A stretch of DNA of 64,000 nucleotides from Streptomyces sp. WAC05374. Its GTDB lineage: Bacteria > Actinomycetota > Actinomycetes > Streptomycetales > Streptomycetaceae. The notes under the pieces were generated by a model that searched no databases, was not told where the DNA came from, and saw nothing but the letters and a program-made list of their open reading frames with translations. Of the stretch, positions 26,380 through 34,206 are shown piece by piece (within the stretch, counting starts at the first letter, position 1; each line of letters opens with the position of its first letter). Both the position numbers and the translations under genes were made by a program. The DNA is taken from positions 1 to 64,000 of the forward strand of contig NZ_SMNQ01000001.1 in assembly GCF_004353505.1 (NCBI RefSeq), given 5' to 3'.

Positions 26380-27276
26380 TCAGTGTCGCGGTTGATCGTC
26401 TGCTGTGTCCCAGGGCCAGGCGACGAGGGCCGTGTGCATCAGCCGGGCGGCAGTGGAAACGCGGGCGTCCGCGGCCCGGTGGAGGGTGAGCGTGCGGCGG
26501 CAGGCGTCGTCGTCGACGGCGATGCAGGCGACCGGGACGCGGATGTCGGTCTGGAGGGCCATGGCGGGGATGAGCGTGAGGCCCATCCCCGAGATGACCA
26601 GGGCAGCGGTGGCGGCCAGCTCGTCGCCCTCGCAGACGATTCGCGGCTTGAGCCCGACGGCCTCGAACAGCCGGTCGAGCAGGCGGCGCTGCCAGTGACC
26701 CGGCCGCGGCGCGACGAACGGCTCGTCCCGTAGCTCCCCGACGGCGACCGAGGAGCGTCCGGCGAGCCGGTGACCGGGCGGGGTGGCCAGCCACACCTGC
26801 TCGTCGTGCAGGGGAACGCTGTCCAGTCCGTCGCCGGGGATCGGCTGGGAGGCGACGCACAGGTCGACCTCCCGCGCGTGCAGGGCGCGGTGCATGTCGG
26901 AGGCCGGGAGTTGGTAGAGCTGGACGTCGACGTCTGGATGGGCCCGCTTGAACGCCGCGAGCGGGCCGGTGACCGTCAGGAAGGTCTCCGATGCCAGGCA
27001 CACACTGCCGACGCCGCCGCGGGCGAGTTCGGCCACGGCACGCCGTCCCGCCTCCAGCTCCCCGAGGGATCGTTCCACGTGCTCGTAAAAGCGCCGTCCC
27101 GCTTCGTTCAGCTTTAGTCGGCCACCCCGATCGAACAGGGGCGCGCCCAGTTCGGACTCCAGACGCGCGATGGTGCGGCTGAGTGACGGCTGGGCGACGC
27201 GCAGCCGCTCTGCCGCGCCGCTTAGGTGCTCCAGCTCCGCGACGACCAGGAACTGCTGAAGCGCATGCAGATCCAC
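26380..27276 (-). CDS. LysR-family transcriptional regulator
   Basis: A 298-residue regulator. The N-terminal winged helix-turn-helix is typical (LQQFLVVAELEHLSGAAERL, then RVAQPSLSRTIARLE and LGAPLFDRGG), followed by a linker helix and a two-lobe periplasmic-binding-like effector domain (DVDVQLYQLPASDMHRAL; GMGLTLIPA). The GTG at 27276 is preceded by a GGAGGGG ribosome site and is preferred over longer starts. It is divergent from the allene-oxide-cyclase-barrel gene at 27537; LysR regulators commonly control the divergent neighbour from the shared promoter region, here about 260 bp. Its inducer is unknown. Confidence 0.9.
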   Translation of the reverse strand: MDLHALQQFLVVAELEHLSGAAERLRVAQPSLSRTIARLESELGAPLFDRGGRLKLNEAGRRFYEHVERSLGELEAGRRAVAELARGGVGSVCLASETFLTVTGPLAAFKRAHPDVDVQLYQLPASDMHRALHAREVDLCVASQPIPGDGLDSVPLHDEQVWLATPPGHRLAGRSSVAVGELRDEPFVAPRPGHWQRRLLDRLFEAVGLKPRIVCEGDELAATAALVISGMGLTLIPAMALQTDIRVPVACIAVDDDACRRTLTLHRAADARVSTAARLMHTALVAWPWDTADDQPRH

Positions 27277-27536
27277 TGCCGCCCCTCCTTCAAAGCACCA
27301 CGAGCATAGCCACCTTGCAATACTGCTCACCCGACGGGTGGTCAGAGGAGGGACCCGGCCGTGGACTTCCCTACGGCCCCCGGGGCCACGCAGGCGACGG
27401 TCCCGGGAGCCGGATCGGAGCGACCTCATGCCTGCGGAGGCATAACGCCATAGCGGAATTGATCTTGGACGCTGCCACTGCACCGCCCATAGCGTCGACG
27501 GTGTCCGAACGGCCCGTCAGATGGGGAGGACCAGCC

Positions 27537-28049
27537 ATGGTCACCGAAGGAAGCCCGCGCCACACCGCCAACCGCCGCACCGCACTCACCCGGACCGCCG
27601 CCGTGTCGCTGGCCGCCGCGGCGGTCGGCGTCCTCGCCGCCACCGGCGCCGAAGCCGGCACCCCGGCCCGCGCCAAGGTCGAGATCGTCGAGGCGCAGCT
27701 CCGCACCGATCAGTGGCATGTCATCGACGCAGCCCCGGAGGGGCCGAGCCTCGGCGACCAGGACGTCTACTCCGGTACCGCGCTCAAGGACGGCCGCAAG
27801 ATCGGCGGCGGCGGAGGAACCTGCCAGGTGATTCACGTGGACGGCGCGGACGTCACCACGCAGTGCGTGCTCACCATAGAGCTCGAATGCGGCTCCGTGA
27901 CCCTGCAGGCGCTGTGGACGAAGGGACCGAAGCCGCTCGACATGGCCGTCACCGGCGGAACCGGCGCGTACCGCAACGCCCGCGGCACCGCCCGTTTCTG
28001 GGACATCAACACCCCGACCGAGCGCGTGCGGGCCGAGATCCTCCTCTGA
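27537..28049 (+). CDS. Secreted allene-oxide-cyclase-barrel-like protein
   Basis: A 170-residue exported protein. The ATG at 27537 has a GGGGAGGA ribosome site. The N-terminus is a signal peptide with twin arginines (ANRRTALTRTAAVSLAAAAV), so Tat export is possible. The mature part has the barrel pattern seen in plant-type allene oxide cyclase and dirigent-like proteins: GDQDVYSGTALKDGRKIG, then a GGGTCQVIHVDGADVTTQC strand pair and VTGGTGAYRNARGTARF, whose GGTGxYxxAxG motif is diagnostic. Bacterial members have no proven reaction; ligand binding or stereo-guiding cyclisation is possible. It is probably regulated by the divergent LysR gene. Confidence 0.75.
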   Translation: MVTEGSPRHTANRRTALTRTAAVSLAAAAVGVLAATGAEAGTPARAKVEIVEAQLRTDQWHVIDAAPEGPSLGDQDVYSGTALKDGRKIGGGGGTCQVIHVDGADVTTQCVLTIELECGSVTLQALWTKGPKPLDMAVTGGTGAYRNARGTARFWDINTPTERVRAEILL

Positions 28050-28151
28050 CCCCTCGTCCCGGTACCCGAACTCGCCGTCCGCTACGAAGCGAAGCGTGCT
28101 GGTCGCAGCTTCAACGAATGGCTGTGACCAGCACTTTCACAACACGCCCTA

Positions 28152-29020
28152 AAGGGTGTTGCAGAAGGTCGGGCTTCGGCAGGACGAAGCGGCGCCTGAC
28201 CTGCTGTTTCACCGTGTCATGGCGAGGTTGTGCATGGTGGCGACGGCCTGGACCGCGTGGTGGAGGCCGTCTCCTTTCTGGCGGCAGTCGCGGAGGATGT
28301 TCCAGTTCTTCATCCGGGCGAAGGTGTGCTCGACGCGTGCACGGACGCGTCGGTGTTCGGCGTTGTCTTCCTCCTGGCCGCGCAGGAGGGGACGTCCGGC
28401 CCTTCTGCGGTGCGGCACGATCAGGCCGGTGCCGAGGTAGGCGCCGTCCGCGATCACCGTGGTCCCGGCCGCCGTGGCCGGCAGGCCCGACTCCCGCCAC
28501 ACGTGGGCGTCGGCCTTGTTGCCCGGCGCGGGCCGGGCCGAGGCGATGACCAGGCGGCTGTCCGCGTCGATGATGACCTGTACGTTCGCCGAGAACCGGT
28601 AGTTGCGGGAGGAGGCTGCGACGGCGCGGTCGCGGACCGGGATCAAGGTTCCGTCCACGATCCACAGCCGGTCCACGTCGGCGACCGGCCGCGGGGCGGG
28701 CTCCAGGGCCAGCAACGGCCGCAGGCGGTGGATGACCCGGCAGACGGTGGCCGGGGAGATCCCGAAGAGCGGGGCGAGCTGCCGCATGGTGAGATTGGTG
28801 CGGTAGTGAACGGCAACCAGCAGGACCCGGTCGGCCAGCGGCAGACTCCACGGCCGGCCACCGCCGGGACCGTTCCCGCCCCGCTCCTTCACCACTCTCA
28901 CCAGCTTCGCGAAACGGTCGATTCGCAAGCCCGTGAACGTCTCGACCCACACCGCGTCAGCCCTCAACACCCCACCCCCACAGGAGAAATCCCCGGAACT
29001 GAGGCTTCTGCAACACCCTT
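28152..29020 (-). mobile_element. IS5-type insertion sequence, copy A
   Basis: An 869-bp element with terminal inverted repeats AAGGGTGTTGCAGAAG at 28152 and its complement ending at 29020, flanked by TA on both sides (28150-28151 and 29021-29022). It carries one transposase gene on the minus strand. The right end abuts copy B, with which it shares the central TA. Confidence 0.85.
28209..28970 (-). CDS. IS5-family DDE transposase, copy A
   Basis: A 253-residue transposase with a DDE_Tnp_4/IS5 layout. A helix-turn-helix (MRQLAPLFGISPATVCRVIH) precedes the catalytic core: first Asp in WIVDGTLIPV, second Asp in TVIADGAYLG, and Glu in RARVEHTFARMKNW. All three acidic residues are present and the frame is intact, so it may be active. 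GTG 28970 is the likely start and corresponds to residue 4 of the copy B protein. It is close but not identical to copy B, so the two copies are separate insertions or have diverged since duplication. Confidence 0.88.
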   Translation of the reverse strand: MLRADAVWVETFTGLRIDRFAKLVRVVKERGGNGPGGGRPWSLPLADRVLLVAVHYRTNLTMRQLAPLFGISPATVCRVIHRLRPLLALEPAPRPVADVDRLWIVDGTLIPVRDRAVAASSRNYRFSANVQVIIDADSRLVIASARPAPGNKADAHVWRESGLPATAAGTTVIADGAYLGTGLIVPHRRRAGRPLLRGQEEDNAEHRRVRARVEHTFARMKNWNILRDCRQKGDGLHHAVQAVATMHNLAMTR

Positions 29021-29038
29021 TAAAGGGTGTTGCAGAAG
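29005..29038. repeat. 34-bp perfect palindrome at the IS-IS junction
   Basis: The right end of IS copy A and the left end of copy B meet to form a perfect palindrome: CTTCTGCAACACCCTTT followed directly by its complement. The two central bases are the single TA target site shared by both elements. Such junctions can extrude as cruciforms and may serve as reactive transposition ends. Confidence 0.85.
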
Positions 29039-29891
29039 GCTTGGTGGCGGGAATTTTGCCTGTATGGCTGGGGTGTTGAGGGCTGAGCCGGTGTGGGTGG
29101 AGACGTTCACCGGGTTGCCGATGGGGCGCTTTGAGAAGCTGCTTCGCGCGGTGCGGGAACGGGGCGGCAACGGTCCCGGTGGTGGCCGGCCGTGGTGCCT
29201 TCCGCTGGCCGAACGGGTGCTGCTGGTGGCCGTGTACTACCGCACGAACCTTACGATGCGGCAGCTCGCACCGCTTTTCGGGTGCTCGCCGGCCACCGTG
29301 TGCCGGGTCATTAAGCGTCTGCGACCCCTGCTCGCGCTGGAGCCGGTGCCGAGGCCGGTGGCGGGCGTGGAACGGTTATGGATCGTGGACGGCACCTTGG
29401 TCCCGGTTCGTGACCGAACGGTCGGCGCCTCCTCGCGCAACTACCGGTTCTCCGCGAACGTGCAGGTCATCATGGATGCCGACACCCGCCTGGTCGTGGC
29501 ATCAGCCCGACCGGCGCCCGGGAACAAGGCGGATGCGCATGTCTGGCGCGAGTCCGGCCTGCCCGCCCTCGCGGCAGGCACGACGGTGATCGCGGACGGC
29601 GCTTACCTGGGCACCGGACTGATCGTCCCGCACCGCAGGAGAGCCGGGCGCCGCCTCCTGCGCGGCCAGGAAGAGGACAACGCCGAACACCGGCGCGTGC
29701 GTGCCCGCGTCGAGCACACCTTTGCCCGGATGAAGAACTGGAAGATCCTCCGCGACTGCCGCCAAAAGGGCGACGGCCTCCATCACGCCGTCCAGACCGT
29801 CGCCACCATGCACAACCTCGCCTTGGCCGGGTGAAACAGCACGTCAATCGACACTCAGCCTCGCCCGCACTAAGCCTTCTGCAACACCCTT
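29023..29891 (+). mobile_element. IS5-type insertion sequence, copy B
   Basis: A second 869-bp element, the same length as copy A but in the opposite orientation, with the same terminal repeats and TA on its right flank (29892-29893). It ends 31 bp before the stop codon of the second TA cassette's toxin gene (leftward), so its insertion probably truncated or replaced the region downstream of that gene. Confidence 0.85.
29064..29834 (+). CDS. IS5-family DDE transposase, copy B
   Basis: A 256-residue transposase from ATG 29064 (MAGVLRAEPVWVETFTG). The catalytic triad is complete (WIVDGTLVPV, TVIADGAYLG, RARVEHTFARM), and the helix-turn-helix reads MRQLAPLFGCSPATVCRVIK. The open frame also extends upstream through copy A on the opposite strand, which has no meaning for translation. 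Protein differences from copy A are scattered and conservative, consistent with two members of the same IS group. Confidence 0.88.
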   Translation: MAGVLRAEPVWVETFTGLPMGRFEKLLRAVRERGGNGPGGGRPWCLPLAERVLLVAVYYRTNLTMRQLAPLFGCSPATVCRVIKRLRPLLALEPVPRPVAGVERLWIVDGTLVPVRDRTVGASSRNYRFSANVQVIMDADTRLVVASARPAPGNKADAHVWRESGLPALAAGTTVIADGAYLGTGLIVPHRRRAGRRLLRGQEEDNAEHRRVRARVEHTFARMKNWKILRDCRQKGDGLHHAVQTVATMHNLALAG

Positions 29892-29922
29892 TAGTCGCCC
29901 GGTCGTGCAGGGCGATGGGGTG

Positions 29923-30300
29923 TTACGAGGCGGTGGGCCAGGCCCGCAGCACAGCGGCGATCTTCTCGGCGGTGCAGGCCGGGTCGAGGAGCAGGTCTTT
30001 GAGGGCGATGGCGTCCTCGCGGTCGGGCTTGACGGAGATCCCGGCTGCCTCGAGGTACATGACGCCTGTCGCCGCGGCGACGGCCATGTTGGAGCGTTCC
30101 AGCCAGCGGCACCGGCCCAGTGTGTGCACGAGGGCGGCTGCCTTGGCGTAGGGGCCGTCGTAGACGGGGTGCTCGAACAGTTCGGCACCGTGACGGGCGA
30201 CCGCCGAGACGGGAACGCCGTAGTCGTCGGGTGCCGGATCGTCCGCTCCGGCGGCCTCGGCGACCTGCAGGATCCAGGGAACGTCGATGTGCAGTTCCAT
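29923..30300 (-). CDS. Fic/Doc-family-like toxin, cassette 2
   Basis: A 125-residue paralogue of the toxin at 13419, of identical length. It has the same altered Fic segment, HTLGRCRWLERSNMAVAAAT followed by VMYLEAAG, and the same MELHIDVPWILQVAE-type N-terminus. Its ATG overlaps the antitoxin stop codon (ATGA). Differences from copy 1 cluster in the residues flanking the motif and in the C-terminal helix (ALKDLLLDPACTAEKIAAVL), which may give each toxin its own antitoxin specificity. An IS element ends 31 bp past its stop codon. Confidence 0.78.
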   Translation of the reverse strand: MELHIDVPWILQVAEAAGADDPAPDDYGVPVSAVARHGAELFEHPVYDGPYAKAAALVHTLGRCRWLERSNMAVAAATGVMYLEAAGISVKPDREDAIALKDLLLDPACTAEKIAAVLRAWPTAS

Positions 30301-30539
30301 CAGGCCGCGTGTGCTCCCCGGGGTGCCTGCTGGGCGTTCTCGGCTTCGTCGAAGACGCTTTGGTGTTCGGCCAGGAAGCGGGCGGCTGCGTCGACCGCGC
30401 GGGCGCGCAAGCCGCTGGCATCGTCCTGCACAAGCCTGGCGAGGTAGTCACCGATGCTCAGCCCGAGGTCGGCGGCTCGCTTCTTCGCAAGTTCTGCGAC
30501 GTCGGCATCCACGCGCGCGCCTAGCTGTGTCTTCGCCAT
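30300..30539 (-). CDS. Antitoxin of Fic/Doc-like TA cassette 2
   Basis: A 79-residue protein, the same length as its paralogue at 13180 (MAKTQLGARVDADVAELAKK). It has an N-terminal ribbon-helix-helix-like region with conserved GDYLARLVQDDASGLRARA, and an acidic toxin-binding tail. Start ATG 30539 lies 8 bp from the operator palindrome, exactly as in cassette 1. The longer open frame through the operator to 30878 is rejected for that reason. It presumably forms an autorepressing complex with the coupled toxin. Confidence 0.82.
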   Translation of the reverse strand: MAKTQLGARVDADVAELAKKRAADLGLSIGDYLARLVQDDASGLRARAVDAAARFLAEHQSVFDEAENAQQAPRGAHAA

Positions 30540-30546
30540 ACCAGAA

Positions 30547-30564
30547 TGGTAACAGACGTTACCA
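30547..30564 (-). promoter_or_regulatory. Operator palindrome of Fic/Doc-like TA cassette 2
   Basis: Read toward the gene, GGTAACGTCTGTTACC (30548-30563) with one further base pair on each side, 8 bp upstream of the antitoxin ATG. The arms are identical to those of cassette 1, and only two of the four central bases differ at most. A -10-like TAACGT lies within it. Confidence 0.8.
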
Positions 30565-31176
30565 GCCCGGTGGGGTGACAGCGTCAGGAGAGGCAGCCTC
30601 CCGGTCCAGCCCCTAGTGCGGCGAGCGTGGTCGCCGGGGAGCTGGCCTGTGTGGTGCCTACTGGTGCGCGCCTTGGTGATCCAGACACCGATCCTGACTG
30701 GGTCGCCGGCGCGGATGATCTCGCGGGCTCCGCCGGCGTGGCCCTCGCGGGGCCGCCGGGTTGTTGAGCCGACGATGACGGACTCGGGTTCTAGAGCGCC
30801 AGCCGACCTCGCATATCTGGCGGATCCGGCGAAGTCGCCCCGGGCATGCAACTCGGCCCGGGCGGTGTCGGCAATCAACAGACGTTGTCGTCCCCGTGGC
30901 CGTGGGGGGCGGGTATCACGTGGGTCCCGGGCCCCGCGCGCGGGCGTCAGGAGGCTTCGCCGGCGGTCCGGACCGGGTGGCGTAGTCGAGCGGCGCAGCT
31001 CGTTGACGGCCGTATGCGGGGGTGGCCCCGCGTGTTCGGGTCAGGGCCTGAAAGCCCTCGGCCGGCTGTAGGGCTTCGCTGGAAGGTGTGGCGGTCTTAT
31101 CGCCGAACCATGGCCGTCTGAGGGATCGGAGTGGGACAATGGGCGGCCTGGACTCGTGCGAGCGCGGGGGTGCTGG
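30565..31176. other. Gap between TA cassette 2 and the NLR-like pair
   Basis: About 610 bp. A minus-strand frame to 30878 has good codon bias (IADTARAELHARGDFAGSAR; DPVRIGVWITKARTS) and may be the remnant of an unrecognised gene. The rest should hold promoters for both flanking operons; none is distinct enough to place. Confidence 0.35.
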
Positions 31177-31485
31177 ATGGGGCAGGCTGGACGCTGGCTG
31201 GCCATCGGTGTGGCGTCGCTGACGGTGTTCGGGTTGTGTGTGTGGCTGGGCGATGTGGTGCTGCCATGGGAGCGACCGGAGCGCATTGCCACGGGTGCGG
31301 GTGCGGGCGCGGTGCTGGGGGCGGTGCTGGCGGCCTGGGCGGTGGGGTGGATTGGCTCCCCAGGTTCCCCGACCCCACGCCGAGCTCGGAGCGGTGCGGT
31401 GGCGCCTGGTGAGCGGTCAGCGGCGGTCGGTGGAGATAACCACGGGACGATCGTGACCGGGGACGGGAACACGGTGCAGCGGTGA
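31177..31485 (+). CDS. Small two-helix membrane protein, candidate NLR-controlled effector
   Basis: A 102-residue protein from ATG 31177, with a GGGGG ribosome site 6 bp upstream. Residues about 7-29 (LAIGVASLTVFGLCVWL) and 38-60 (ATGAGAGAVLGAVLAAWAVG) are membrane helices separated by a short charged turn. After a polar linker the C-terminus (residues 83-100) is AVGGDNHGTIVTGDGNTV, a Gly/Asn/Thr-rich motif repeated almost exactly at the start of the overlapping downstream NB-ARC gene. In multicellular bacteria and fungi such paired short motifs nucleate amyloid-like signalling from an NLR to an effector. By that logic this protein would be a membrane-perturbing cell-death effector. The pairing is seen; the mechanism is inferred. 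Confidence 0.7.
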   Translation: MGQAGRWLAIGVASLTVFGLCVWLGDVVLPWERPERIATGAGAGAVLGAVLAAWAVGWIGSPGSPTPRRARSGAVAPGERSAAVGGDNHGTIVTGDGNTVQR

Positions 31486-34040
31486 CCGATCCGGAAGGGC
31501 TGTCCGCCGCTGGCGCGCAGGCGGCAGCAATCGGCGGGGACAACTCGGGGATAGTGGTCACCGGGTGCCACAACCGGGTCGAGCAGCGCACCGTCGTGCT
31601 GCGCGCAGGAGCTCTGCGGGCAGCAGTGGAGGACAGCTCCGTGGCGCGGGTGAACAACTTGCGCGCTCCGGACAGCCGGGTGTTCAAGGGTCGCGAGGAC
31701 GTCCTGGCTCAGTTGGGGCAACTGCCGTCGGTCGGCACGGGGATCGTGGCGCAGAGCGTGCGAGGCATGGGCGGCGTCGGCAAGAGCACGCTGGCGCTGC
31801 ACCACGCCCGCCGCCACCGGGACAAAGGCGGCGGCCCGGTGTGGTGGATCGACGCCGGGAAACCGGAGCAGATCACTGCGGGGCTGGCCAGGCTGGCCGC
31901 CGCGCTGGACCCGGTGCATGGGGCGCTGCCGCTGGAGGACGCTGCCCAGTGGGCGGTCACCTGGTTACAGGGCCGCACCCGATGGCTGCTGGTGTTCGAC
32001 AACGTCGAAGAACCCGCCCACCTGCGACCCTGGCTGGGAAGGCTGAGCACCGGGCAGGTGCTGATCACCACCCGTCGTGACCTGCCCTGGCAGGACCTGG
32101 ACACCGCCCTGTACCTGGACACTCTGGCTCCGGAGGCGTCGCTGGCGGTCCTACGAGACCTCACCGGGCGCCGCGGCCACGACGACACTGTGCCACTGGC
32201 CGACCTGGCTGAGGAGCTGGGGCACCTGCCGCTGGCGCTGCAGCAGGCCGGCGCCTACCTGGCTCAGACCCGCACCCACCCTGCCGCCTACCTGGACCGG
32301 CTGCGTACCGATCCGGCCACCACCTTGGCCACCACCGCCCCCGGTGACCCTCACCAACGCACCATGGCGCGCCTGTGGAACCTCACCCTTACCGCGCTGC
32401 AGGCCGCTGACCCGAACGCGGTGGAATTGCTGCGGATTTTGGCCTACTGCGCGTCCGACTCACTGCCCCGCGATGTTCTGGCCCCCGCCCTGCCGACTAC
32501 GCACGCGGTGGATCAGGCGCTGGGACTGCTGGCCGCCTACAGCATGATCACCCTCACCGACACCGCCGTCGTCGTCCACCGTCTGGTCCAAGCCGTCCTG
32601 CGCACCACCACCCCTCCTGGCGCACCCGCACCCCGGCCTTCACGGCTGCGGCGCCTCCTGCCCGGCCCCCGCCCGAAGACCGCACCCCACCCCAGCGCAG
32701 TCGCCCTGTCTCTGCTCCACCGGGCAACACCCTCCGACAGCCCCGCGGAGGTCCGGTGCTGGCCTCGCTGGCAGGACCTTCTTCCCCACGTCCACGCAGT
32801 GACCGGCCACTACGCTGGCGCCCACCCCTACCCGCAGACGGCGCAGCTTCCGGGTGGGGCCGCCTCATATCTCCGGGCCCGCGGTCAGGCCGCCCAGGCT
32901 CTGCCGCTAGCGGAACGGGCATTGCAGGTCAGCGAGGCGGTGCTGGGCCCCCACCACCCCACCACCGCCATCCATATGAGCAACCTCGCCGGCACACTGG
33001 GAGAGCTGGGTCGGCACGCGGTAGCCCTGCCATTGAGGGAGCGGGCATCGCGCGTCACCGAGGCGGCGCTGGGTCCCGGCCACCCTGCCACCGCCATCCG
33101 CCTGGGCAACCTTGCCCGAACGTTGATGGAGCTGGGGCGGTACGCGGAGGCCTTGCAACTGGCCGAACGAGCGCTGTCCATCAACGAGGCCACCCTGGGC
33201 CCGGACCATCCCACCACTGCCATCAGCTTGGGCAACCTCGCCCGCATGCTGGGGGAATTGGGGCGACACACAGACGCCCTTCCGCTGGCGGAACGGGCCT
33301 TGCGCGTCACCGAAATGGTGTCGGGCCCCAGCCATCCCGAAACCGCTGCTCGGCTGAACATTCTCGCCCGCACGCTGGAAGACCTGGGGCGACATGCGGA
33401 AGCCCTGCCCCTGGCAGAGCGGGCCGTGCCCATCGCCAAGGCCACCTTAGGACCCGACCACCCCGCCACCGCCGCCGCTCTGGGCCACCTAGCCCGCACG
33501 TTGGGAGCGTTGGGGCGGCACACCGACGCCCTGCCCCTGGCAGAGCGGGCGCTGGCCACCACCGAAGCCGCGCTCGGTCCCGACCACCCCGACACCGCTG
33601 TGCGCCTGGACAGCCTCGCCCTTCGGTTGGGGTCGCTGGGGCGGCACACCGACGCCCTGCCCCTGGCAGAGCGGGCGCTGGCCATCACCGAAGCCGCGCT
33701 CGGTCCCAACCACCCCAACACTGCTGTGCGTCTGGGCAATCTCGCCCGTACACTGTCGGATCTGGGGCGACACGCCGACGCCCTGCCGCTGGATGAACGG
33801 GCGCTGGCCATCACCGAAGCCGCGCTGGGTCCCGACCACCCTGACACCGGCATCCGTCTGAGCAATCTCGCCGACATCTGGGTGGAGCTCGGGCGGCACA
33901 CCGACGCCCTACCGCTGGCAGAGCGGGCGCTGGCCATCATCGAAGCCGCGCTGGGTCCGAACCACGAAACCACCGTCCTCCACCGGAACTACTTGTCCGA
34001 CCTTAGACAGATGCCGGCTGGCGACAACGACGCTCCTTAA
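31482..34040 (+). CDS. NLR-like STAND ATPase: amyloid-type motif, NB-ARC, TPR array
   Basis: An 852-residue signal-transducing ATPase whose GTG overlaps the previous stop codon (GTGA). Residues 16-33 hold AIGGDNSGIVVTGCHNRV, the partner of the upstream protein's C-terminus. An NB-ARC domain follows: P-loop GMGGVGKST (95-103), Walker B LLVFDNVEE (169-177), sensor VLITTRRD (193-200) and GHLPLAL (247-253), then a winged-helix region to about 390. From about residue 465 there are roughly nine 42-residue kinesin-light-chain-type TPRs with the consensus LGPDHPxTAxxLxNLAxxL. The TPRs would sense a trigger, NB-ARC would oligomerise, and the N-terminal motifs would template the effector. Likely an abortive-infection or developmental death switch. 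Confidence 0.85.
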   Translation: MTDPEGLSAAGAQAAAIGGDNSGIVVTGCHNRVEQRTVVLRAGALRAAVEDSSVARVNNLRAPDSRVFKGREDVLAQLGQLPSVGTGIVAQSVRGMGGVGKSTLALHHARRHRDKGGGPVWWIDAGKPEQITAGLARLAAALDPVHGALPLEDAAQWAVTWLQGRTRWLLVFDNVEEPAHLRPWLGRLSTGQVLITTRRDLPWQDLDTALYLDTLAPEASLAVLRDLTGRRGHDDTVPLADLAEELGHLPLALQQAGAYLAQTRTHPAAYLDRLRTDPATTLATTAPGDPHQRTMARLWNLTLTALQAADPNAVELLRILAYCASDSLPRDVLAPALPTTHAVDQALGLLAAYSMITLTDTAVVVHRLVQAVLRTTTPPGAPAPRPSRLRRLLPGPRPKTAPHPSAVALSLLHRATPSDSPAEVRCWPRWQDLLPHVHAVTGHYAGAHPYPQTAQLPGGAASYLRARGQAAQALPLAERALQVSEAVLGPHHPTTAIHMSNLAGTLGELGRHAVALPLRERASRVTEAALGPGHPATAIRLGNLARTLMELGRYAEALQLAERALSINEATLGPDHPTTAISLGNLARMLGELGRHTDALPLAERALRVTEMVSGPSHPETAARLNILARTLEDLGRHAEALPLAERAVPIAKATLGPDHPATAAALGHLARTLGALGRHTDALPLAERALATTEAALGPDHPDTAVRLDSLALRLGSLGRHTDALPLAERALAITEAALGPNHPNTAVRLGNLARTLSDLGRHADALPLDERALAITEAALGPDHPDTGIRLSNLADIWVELGRHTDALPLAERALAIIEAALGPNHETTVLHRNYLSDLRQMPAGDNDAP
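33512..33763 (+). repeat. Near-identical tandem 126-bp TPR-coding units
   Basis: Two consecutive units start at 33512 and 33638. Their first ~80 bases differ at only about two positions, far less than the protein would require, and a third unit starting near 33764 is also close. This indicates recent unit duplication or gene conversion within the TPR array of the NLR-like gene. Confidence 0.8.
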
Positions 34041-34206
34041 GCCGGGGCCCGGAGGTGATCCCTAGGTGGCGGGCGGCGTCAACGGACTTGGCGTCAGCGG
34101 CGCTTAAAGAGCGTTTTGTCCCGGCGGGAGTGTTTGAAAAGGGGCCGGTCGCCTCTCGCTTGGGCTGCGTCGAGCTGACGTGAGGCAGCTCTGACAAGAT
34201 GACGCG

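Noticed and set aside
28230..29063. Upstream extension of the copy B transposase frame through copy A
   Set aside because: It is the antisense of the copy A transposase; the real start is ATG 29064.
30540..30878. Long N-terminal extension of the second antitoxin
   Set aside because: It runs through the conserved operator; the paralogue shows the start at the MAKTQ methionine.
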